NCBI RefSeq assembly: GCF_002127325.2
Contig: NC_035448.2
Span: 119,926,538 to 119,990,537, forward strand
Source: Helianthus annuus
Lineage: Eukaryota; Streptophyta; Magnoliopsida; Asterales; Asteraceae
DNA length: 64,000 bases
Direction of reading: 5' to 3'
The notes below the pieces were generated by a model. That model ran no database searches. It was not told the DNA's origin and saw nothing but the letters and a program-made list of their open reading frames with translations. The translations under genes and the position numbers were made by a program. This document shows positions 56,286-64,000 of this stretch, piece by piece (position 1 is the stretch's first letter; every line of letters begins with the position of its first letter).

Positions 56286-57673
56286 TGATGACTGTCGTCA
56301 GAGTCAATCAAAAACCTAATTAAACTACGTAGATAACGTAAGTAGGGTATCGCATCCACGGGGAATTTGTGGTTAGTGTTTAACTAGAGAATTATTATAT
56401 ATTAAAGAAAAGCAACTCCCACCCAGAATCCCGATTGCAAGTTTAACACAAAATCCCGTTTACAGATTCATAACACCACATAGACATGGCCTTCAAATTA
56501 ATGAATTTGATTAATTATTAGGGATAGTTTTTAAGATTCATCATACAACCTAATAACCCATTTAATTATACCAATTACCACCAATTTACCAACCCATTAA
56601 CAATGTAAGTATGTTGCCAATACGCTTGATAAACGACAAACAATTCAAATATAATAAACGTTTCACAAAATCAACACAAGTGGTCAAGATTTACCAGTTA
56701 ATAAGAATCAGAAAAACAAAGTTTAATGTGAAAATCTAGAAATCAATCATCTGGGGAAAGTCACATAAGATAAAGGTAAAGTCCTCCAAGTTTCAGATTC
56801 TAAGTTCACACCAAACTCAGTTTAATCACTAAATAGACACCACTTAGACATGGTGCTGAAAAGTCGGTTAATTTAAATGGTAATAAAAAACAGGTCTTTG
56901 TCATCAGATCTTTTACAGTTCAATTACCCTATTTACTAATGTGAGTCAACCTACTCTATATCACCCAACAAGCTACAAGGTTTTGTCATCAACCGAGCAA
57001 GTTGTAAATCAGGAACTCAAAACACATGCAAACAGTTTAAATAAACCAACAAATCAAATTGTTTATACGACGTTGTCAATGTCAAAACAAATCCAAATAT
57101 AAATGAACCTAAGAAAAGTGTTTAACCCTACAAACCATTCACTTAAAAAAAGCCACCTAGCCTATCATGCCTTAAACCGTGTACAGTAGCCAAAAGACGG
57201 CTCCTGCCCCTTATAATATTGCCCTCGTTTCCTTTTTCCTTCCAACATTGGGCTTCCAAATCTTGTAATCTTAATGGCCCTATTTTGTCATGCACTTTTA
57301 AAAGCCCACTTAATTTGCTATGCTCTTGTTTTCTTTTCTTTTTAATTCAAGCATTTAACTCCAAGCCACCTAAAAATAATCAATCCATAAATTGCTTCAT
57401 GTACATCAACGAATTCATGTAGTCTTGTTTCTTTATTTTGCACATTAAATTTATAGTCATTCTCAAGACTACTAATTTTGGTTATTATTTATAACGCTTA
57501 AGCATGGTACATGATTTAACCCATTAAAATTGATATAATAACACCACTTTGATATATTTCTTTCATCACCCACAAAATATAAAAACCGATTAAACTAACA
57601 TATTTTGTAACCTTATTGATGCATTTCTGTTATAATAAATATACAATAAAGTGTACTAAAAATGCACCGATCA
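56286..57673. mobile_element. Solo LTR (family S), copy B
   Basis: Duplicate of 20652-22035, with the same TSD ATTAG (56281-56285 and 57674-57678). Identical ends and TSD show that the insertion happened before the host segment was duplicated. Confidence 0.82.
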
Positions 57674-57677
57674 ATTA

Positions 57678-57992
<315 letters not shown>

Positions 57993-58083
57993 TTATCGAC
58001 AAATATTTAATTCTCACTGTCACGTCTATTTGAATATTCTTTCGATTAACACTTTGTCTCATCTCTTGCACTTGAAAAACATG

Positions 58084-58497
58084 GGGCGATCGCTCTGAAA
58101 AGACAAATTACCCATCTTTTCTTTTATCTCGAGGGAAATACGATCGGGAGGGGCTAATTCAAAACCCTCTGGTAAAATAAGAACAACCCCCACATTCAAA
58201 CCTCCCTTTTTACCATTAGCAAGAACTTGTTTCAGTTGCGTATCATAAGGAATTCGAACAACTGCTTCAAATACAGTATCGGGAAGTACCACTTGCGGAA
58301 CCTCAATATCCACTGGTTTATTAGTTAAATGGCAATTGGCGCCTACAATACGCCCAGTCGCTTCTCGTGGATTTTCATAACCCTGCTGGATATGCATTTG
58401 AAATGGATGTACGAGTTATTATATATATCATGAGCGATGCGGAAATAGATCGAGTAATCTGTTCCTTTATCCAAGAAAAAGTATTTCTAGTTTGCAT
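58084..58497 (-). pseudogene. petA: Plastid petA (cytochrome f) N-terminal fragment
   Basis: It starts ATG at 58497 with a signal-peptide frame [19 protein letters not shown]. Near 58388 about 11 bases are missing at the signal cleavage region, shifting the frame into [20 protein letters not shown]. The heme-binding CxxCH reads GANCH, so the first Cys is lost. The frame then runs to NLSFQSDRP and leaves petA at about 58083. Plastid 5' flank extends to about 58545. In plastid genomes petA lies beyond psbJ on the opposite strand; here it abuts psbE on the same strand, so the insert is rearranged. Not functional. Confidence 0.92.
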
Positions 58498-58545
58498 GTC
58501 CAATCATTGATCCCGAAAATTTCTACAATAAATTGGGGTAGGTCA

Positions 58546-59620
58546 TCTTCAGTAATTATTCGTATACACTTTTAAGTAAAAAATCCCTAAGATTACAAAA
58601 CAAAAGTAGATGAAGCTATAATATTTAAGGTAGATAGCATATAAGTTATCACATTAGAAAAGTTAGGTTATAAAGATGTCTCTATCTCCCACATCAACCT
58701 CGTAGACTTTGTACCAGTGTGTCATGCAGCGAGAACTTTTGTATGTCCATTTTTAAAAAGTGTGTTTGTTTCAAATTTATAAAAAAAGAATAGACCAACG
58801 AATCATAAGCCCCGTTCAGTTAGTCACAAAGGACCATGTGAATGACTGTGACATCGGCCAAATTAACTTCGAGCAATAACCCATAAGGCTCCACACTAGT
58901 CTCAGCCCGTCAAACCATTTCTGGCCCAACCTGATTCATTTGCTCCGAAGAATAAACTGTTTCCAGGCCCGCATCTCTGCGGTAATGGGCCCGGGGACTT
59001 TCCTGAGCATAAACCACTAAGTGGTTCGAAGCCCAATCACATCGTTCGTTGGTCTTAGATGAAAAAACAGGCGAATGCTAATTATATAAATCGACACACT
59101 TTTTTCCCCTGTTACGATGTGGGATATTTCATGATGTTCCAAAACCGTACACAAACAACTGAATCTTTAGTAAATCATACACAGTTGTGACGACAAGATC
59201 GAACCAATTAATGAATTCGGTCACGTTTATGCCAAGCATCATTAATAAACGGTTGTCAGGGACCTGGCTGTTTGGACCACATGCTCCGGGCTCATTTGAC
59301 CACCAACGTTATCGGTTCCTAAAGTTGCGTTGTGAATGTAAAAAGCGATGGTGATTTCATCGATCGATTTTAGTTGGGCTTTCTAGCAAATTAGAGACCG
59401 CAGATTGACAATCAGTGAGTGTTGGTGAGCCAGGACCTAGGGCCCGAAACAAACGTGTGGATGTTTCGAGTCTGTGGTTTGACAACTAAAAGTAAAAAAT
59501 CATGCACTCCATTCATAACTCAATGGAACAAATACATTAAGACAACAATACAATCATATCAAAAAATGAACAAAAATTAAGGAATAAAGACATGTTTGAC
59601 AACAAAATTGTTGCTTGCTG
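58546..59620. other. Intergenic, nothing recognised
   Basis: No coding or bounded element is visible. About 58800-59060 is less AT-rich with GGCCCAACC/GGGCCCGGGG words and looks repeat-like. The end is probably the 3' UTR of the J-protein gene. Confidence 0.45.
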
Positions 59621-59624
59621 CTTC

Positions 59625-60140
59625 TCAATATTCTTTATTTTGTCTATTAGCATACCTTACCCTATTTCCCCATGATCCCTCTTTACGCTCAGAACGAAAA
59701 CTAGAGCGTTTCTTGAGCTCATCGATCTGACCCTCCCACCTCTGACGCTCTCCACCACGATCACTAGACATACGACCAACGCAAACATGCCCAAGCTCTC
59801 CACGCCCAAGTGCACAATCGTACTCTTCACGTGACACTGGATCAACAAGTGTCTTGTAAGCAGTTTGCAACAAAATGAACATTTTGGTGGTGTCTTGATC
59901 ATGTGAAACATCAGGATGGTACTTGAGAGCAAGTGTTCTATAAGCTCTTTTGATCTCTTGGGTTCCTACTTTGTTTGAACTCAATGAAAGTAGTTTGTAA
60001 AAGTTAGTATTACTGGAGTTTGAGCCCGAGCCCGAGCCTGAGCTTGAGCCTATGTCATACGATGCAGATGTTGATTTGCATGCAAATATGAAAGGTTTAA
60101 CACACGGGTTTGGACCAAAACACAAAGAAACATTGGCCAT
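59625..60140 (-). CDS. J-domain (DnaJ-type) protein, probably plastid
   Basis: A single-exon 171-residue type III J-protein. The J-domain spans about 47-112 with the Hsp70-activating HPD at 75-77 (LALKYHPDVSHD) and helix III-IV sequence AYKTLVDPVSREEYD. There is no Gly/Phe region and no zinc-finger or substrate-binding domain. The N-terminus (1-45) is Ser-rich with few acidic residues, as in plastid transit peptides, and includes a GSGSGSNSS linker encoded by a CCCGAG-type repeat. The C-terminal 55 residues are basic. The closest family I know is the small chloroplast J20-type proteins, co-chaperones that hand clients to stromal Hsp70; the J20 link is inference. The first ATG gives a plausible transit peptide, so I use it. 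Confidence 0.9.
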   Translation of the reverse strand: MANVSLCFGPNPCVKPFIFACKSTSASYDIGSSSGSGSGSNSSNTNFYKLLSLSSNKVGTQEIKRAYRTLALKYHPDVSHDQDTTKMFILLQTAYKTLVDPVSREEYDCALGRGELGHVCVGRMSSDRGGERQRWEGQIDELKKRSSFRSERKEGSWGNRVRYANRQNKEY

Positions 60141-60203
60141 GGGATTGAAGTTGTGTTTTTACCAGACAAATATCAGTTTTAGCGTTTGCAATTTGGAACC
60201 GAA

Positions 60204-60230
60204 GTAGGGTTTAGGGTTTAGAATTAGGGG
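60204..60230 (-). promoter_or_regulatory. Telo-box repeats upstream of the J-protein gene
   Basis: On the minus strand the sequence AACCCTAAACCCTA lies about 65-90 bp upstream of the ATG. AAACCCTA telo-boxes near start sites are common in plant genes for protein synthesis and organelle biogenesis. Confidence 0.5.
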
Positions 60231-60987
60231 TCGAGAAAATATATATGCTGCTAAACACGTTTGGATATAGAAGACTTGACTGATTCAAAAGTACAAGTAA
60301 ATATATGCATATAATATAGTTTGTTAAGGCTTATATTGGAAGATTAGGACAAGAAGGGTGTATAGAAAAGGCGAGAAGCTCAAGGGGAAAAATGAATTAA
60401 CAAAAAACTGAAGACTCCGTGGTTAACATCGATGGAGGATTATATCAGGGTACAAACATTCTGTCAACGTTTGGAATTCCATTTTTATATTGTTATCTAC
60501 AAAATTAGAATATAATAATTTTATTAGTATATGCATGAAATATCAGCTTTTAAATTTTAACTTCTTGATCAGTTTGTTGTTATTTTTTTTTTTAATTGAA
60601 GAAACTATATAAATGCACACACAAATTGTTGATTTTTAAAATACTTTTACTTGAAATAACAGAGTAAAAGCAAAAATCATACCATGAAAAACTAATAACA
60701 AATAAAGAGAGAAAAGGTATTAAAAAGTTCAAAACCAAAAATTAAACTCGTATAGCTGGCAAGAAGCATGCAAGATTGCTGGGGGGATGAGAACATATGT
60801 CAAATGGTCTCTACCAAAACCATGGGTATCACTTAACTAAATAAAGAAGTAAACAAGTATGTAAGAAAATGTTACCCACTAGCAAGTACTATTGTGTTTG
60901 GAAGGTTCATGTTCGTGTTTGAAAAATATGACATGATAAGATTTCGTGTCGTGTTCAGGTTTACCTGTTTCGGGTTCGTGGTCTTAT
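60231..60987. other. J-protein upstream region, non-coding
   Basis: AT-rich sequence without a recognised element apart from short poly-T and AT runs. Confidence 0.45.
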
Positions 60988-60992
60988 CATAT

Positions 60993-62723
60993 TGATCGAT
61001 GTCGTAAGGTCGGTCAAAAATATAAGTGAAAATGTCCTATTCACCTTTTACTAGTAAAGGGCAAGTAGGGTGTCGAATCCACGGGGAATCAGTGGATAGT
61101 ATGAAAGCTTGTTGTTTTAATTATCATCTAATCCTAAACTAATTGCTTTTTGCAGTTTGAGAATGATTGTGAAAACAAATGTGAAACTGTAGTTGTAAAC
61201 AATAATGAGAGAAAAGACCAATCTCTGGGTTTTCAGGTTATGCAGAAAATCAGGTTACTTAATTACGACCAATTGGAAACCACATAGACATGATTTGAAA
61301 ACTTGTTTTGATAAATAATTAACGGACAATATATTTGATTGCAATGATCCACGATCGAAACCGAAAGATTGATGCAAATGAATAGTAATCCAGCTAATCA
61401 CCAATTTAAGATTTCATAAACATTAACAGATTCAATGATTAAAGGTTTAAAACAATGACATCCTAGAATTTAATCCCGGTTGTTGATGAACAAACCAAAT
61501 AATTGATGAACAAGAATGATTACGATAATCAAATACTGTTTAATCAAAACAAAAACAATAGGAACAAATAACCGAATGATTAATCGAATCCTAATCCAAA
61601 AGTCGTAACAATAAGTAAACCAAAAGTTCAAACATTAACCCTAGTCCCGGAGACGGTCACAGGACGACTAGCCGCTCATGTTACACGAACAATCTTCAAT
61701 AGCTTGGTAAGAGATTGAAAGCATGATCGAATCGGATCTTGCGCGGAATGATGACAATCCTGATGTTGAGTGATCAAGTTCGATGATGAATGCTTCCCCC
61801 CCCCCCTCTACGGCTGCCAAACAATTCCTAATATGTTGCTCCAATATTTCGTGATAATGGGCTGCCCATCTTTAGTCCAATATAAAGCCCACCAAAATAA
61901 TAAAGGTTGCTCCAATAATTCATACGGTGATGATGTTTTATTTTTATTATGCGAGCCCCCAATAATATTGTTTGCTGCCAAAGGAAAATCGTGAATGGAG
62001 GAGCCCATGTTTCGTGATAATGATGCTCCAAAATTGTGTTATTGGCTGCCAATCTTTCGTAGGTAATCCCTTCTCTTGAATGATGATGATGTTGATTTAA
62101 TAATATCAATCTCTTTTATTGACATATCTTGCCACCACAAGAATCCCACGAGAACTCCTACCAAAAGTGAAATGTATTTAATGTGTTCACACTTGTAACT
62201 TACACTTTACACCCTGAAAGTTGGAATATGGACCGGAAACCCTGACTAAAACCGTAAGCCCCATGTTGTTGTTTCTGTTTCTTTTGTGAACTTTCAAATC
62301 AACTTTTCCATATTGACATTTCACCCCCTATACTTCTTTACTTCACATGCCTCTTATATTTTCACTAAACTAAACTTCCAAGTAATGACATTAAGGCCCC
62401 TCAACTTTAATCTTCCATAAAACTCGAACATCCACACTATGTTTCACTTTCTGATAATGACCGAGAGGTCCCTGAACTTCAAGCCTTCGTACTTCTTTCA
62501 ATTCCAAGTCATTATCCAACCCAAACATACCCGAATGCTTCCGTTGGCCGCACTCATCAACCTTACACGTTCCGCTTTCTCTCTAAACTCCATAACTTCA
62601 CCCATTTCACGCGTTTAATCTGCAAACATACAAACTCTCGCAATATTCCAATTCCAATCATATAAAACCGAACAAAACATGTAAGATAAGCCCTTAAACC
62701 CTCCTGTCTCACACTCTCCATCA
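60993..62723. mobile_element. Solo LTR (family S relative), 1.7 kb
   Basis: It begins TGATCGATGTCGTAAGG and ends CTCTCCATCA, with exact TSD CATAT (60988-60992 and 62724-62728). The left end aligns with the element at 20652 (TGTCGTCAGAGTCAATCAAAA against TGTCGTAAGGTCGGTCAAAA), and both have GTAGGGTRTCGMATCCACGG and ACATAGACATG. It contains a C-run at about 61796. The frames inside lack any recognisable domain. Confidence 0.78.
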
Positions 62724-62943
62724 CATATTCGCATCTTAACAGGTCGGGCTGACAACCTTACACGATATGTCAGCCCTAATATATATATGTATTTTAATTA
62801 ATTTAAAAGGCGTTAATGGGGGTTAAACCATTTCCTTGGTATGAGGTGAAGTGAAAAAGGGTTAAGTGGGTGATGTGACACCTACGTGTAGTTAAGGAGC
62901 GTGAAAGTATACCTCAATGTCTTATCTGCATTTAATTAACTTT
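62724..62943. other. Spacer, nothing recognised
   Basis: A short intergenic stretch between the solo LTR and the SINE; no element was bounded. Confidence 0.4.
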
Positions 62944-62961
62944 CTTTATATAGTGGCTATT

Positions 62962-63192
62962 TTTTTTTTTTGAACGGCAAATTTGGATCACTGACGGACC
63001 ACTGGAGTATCATCGTGCCACCAGCGGAACCACCCGATCATATCCATCTCCACTAGGCATAATGCCTATACACCAATCAGGAGGAAACCCAATAAATATG
63101 GGAAAACCCTCTTGTGGGGGATAGAACCCAGGACCTATTGGTCCAAAGCTTTATCACACCCACAAGATGCCACTAGGCTATAAAGCCATGGA
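62962..63192 (-). mobile_element. tRNA-derived SINE
   Basis: On the minus strand the element has an A-box-like TAGCCTAGTGG and a B-box-like GGTTCTATCCC about 45 bp further on, the layout of an RNA polymerase III promoter, and it ends in poly-A (poly-T at 62961-62971 on plus). A long target duplication CTTTATATAGTGGCTATT flanks it (62944-62961 and 63193-63210), as expected for LINE-mediated insertion. The near-perfect TSD suggests a recent event. Confidence 0.85.
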
Positions 63193-63234
63193 CTTTATAT
63201 AGTGGCTATTGGCTAATTACCTTATTACCTTATA

Positions 63235-63585
63235 GAGGAAACTTCCATTTTGCTCCCTATAGTTTTTGTTTTAACGGTTTTGCCCCAATCCTTTAAAAAT
63301 AGCAATTTTACTCCCTGATCTATAAAGACCATTACGATTTCACTCCCGCCCCAAACAACATCCATTTTAAACGTTGAAAATTGTCACGTGCATAACACAT
63401 GATAGACATTTATGACCATAACTAGACCAAAACCTAGACTGAAACATCATAGTTTTAACGTTTAAAATGGATACCGTTTGAGGCAGGGAGTGAAATAGAT
63501 CGGGGAGTAAAATGACTATTTTTAAAGGATTTGGGCAAAACCGTTAAAACGACCAAACCACAGAGAGCAAAATGAAAGTTTACTC
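63235..63585. mobile_element. MULE-type MITE
   Basis: Left end GAGGAAACTTCCATTTTGC and right end GCAAAATGAAAGTTTACTC are inverted repeats. Inner arms also pair (ACGGTTTTGCCCCAATCC with GGATTTGGGCAAAACCG). The 9-bp TSD TACCTTATA is exact (63226-63234 and 63586-63594). It resembles the MITE at 11064 in its ends and general layout. Confidence 0.87.
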
Positions 63586-63594
63586 TACCTTATA

Positions 63595-64000
63595 TTTTAA
63601 ATTTGTCTTTTAAGTCCTCATGTTTTGTAAAATTACAAATCTTGCCCTTACACTTCTACCTACTCTCAACTTTCATAAAATACAATTCTAATCCCTCACT
63701 TTTACTCTCTAACCCTTAGATTTCTATATCTTTCACTTCACACCCTCAAACTAAGTAAGCTACACATTAACTTCTATTTTTTGGTAATTGACAACTTAAC
63801 CTGACAACCTTTTCTACTTAATAAGTTGACGTCTCATTTTATTTGAATTGCTTTTAGGACTTTAGACCGTAGCGTGTCACAAATTAACATATTTTTTTTA
63901 TCTATGCCTAACCAAGCTCATCTGTATTTGTAGCCATAAAGATACAAAATAATAGGTAACTAGTTAGAAGATATATTCCAAGACACAAGATATATAGTGT
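63595..64000. other. Non-coding, nothing recognised
   Basis: AT-rich sequence to the window edge without gene or bounded repeat. Confidence 0.5.

Noticed and set aside
58059..58397. Open frame resembling cytochrome f as a functional nuclear gene
   Set aside because: The heme motif reads GANCH, the signal peptide is out of frame, and only the N-terminal part is present beside other plastid fragments.
61050..61090. tRNA-like TCGAATCC word in the solo LTR
   Set aside because: No cloverleaf can be drawn around it and the word is a shared family motif of the solo LTRs.

Overview
The window looks like nuclear DNA from a eudicot plant, probably Asteraceae. The eudicot call rests on the VIT-like (VTL), J-protein and FAR1-type genes, spliceosomal introns, plant MITE families, Ty3/gypsy nests and plastid DNA inserts. 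The family-level call is my inference from the look of the repeats. I see no rRNA or tRNA gene, no CRISPR array and no bacterial-style operon. Only four genes look intact and host-like: two VTL iron-transporter paralogues, one Cys-rich zinc-binding protein and one plastid-type J-protein.

Region 1 (1-14.5 kb) is a small VTL gene array set in MITEs and SINE-like pieces. Two intact intronless paralogues lie on the minus strand (6136-6759 and 9334-9966), with a third copy reduced to an N-terminal relic (2096-2333). The flanking DNA holds several decayed copies of the same non-coding unit. The TATA region of the first VTL gene has become an (AT)25 tract. Around and beyond the array I could bound one hAT-like element (644-1756), a second hAT-like MITE (8124-8683), a MULE-type MITE (11064-11500), a PIF/Harbinger-type MITE (12128-12474) and two adjacent hAT-type MITEs (13476-13916 and 13980-14518), each with target-site duplications (TSDs).

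Region 2 (14.9-22.1 kb) has the Cys-rich gene (minus strand) and a broken FAR1/MULE-transposase-like gene (plus strand). Its introns and 3' flank carry an array of an ACATGCGAT motif. Next to it is a plastid DNA insert (psbL-psbF) that was itself split by a solo LTR (20652-22035).

Region 3 (22.1-55.1 kb) is a three-level retrotransposon nest. The outer non-coding element E1 (LTRs from 22144 and from 52655) carries an Athila-like element E2 (24526-45899, TSD ACGAT) inside its 5' LTR. E2 carries a Tekay/Del-like chromovirus E3 (27765-37203, TSD TCTAG) inside its coding frame. A 3.4-kb solo LTR, E4 (48593-51977, TSD GTAAT), sits in the interior of E1. E2 still has an uninterrupted RT-RNase H-integrase frame and an extra ORF after pol. 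It also carries many paired GC-rich palindromes in its non-coding parts.

Region 4 (55.1-58.5 kb) is a second copy of the 3' part of the FAR1-like gene, the plastid insert and the solo LTR. It is joined to the first ~60 bp of E2 at a microhomology junction, so ~2.7 kb of host sequence flanks the retroelement nest as a direct repeat. This copy keeps more of the plastid insert: psbL, psbF and psbE fragments, then a petA fragment that is not collinear with plastid gene order.

Region 5 (58.5-64 kb) has the J-protein gene (minus strand), a second solo LTR of the 20.7-kb family (60993-62723), a tRNA-derived SINE with an 18-bp TSD (62962-63192) and another MULE-type MITE (63235-63585).
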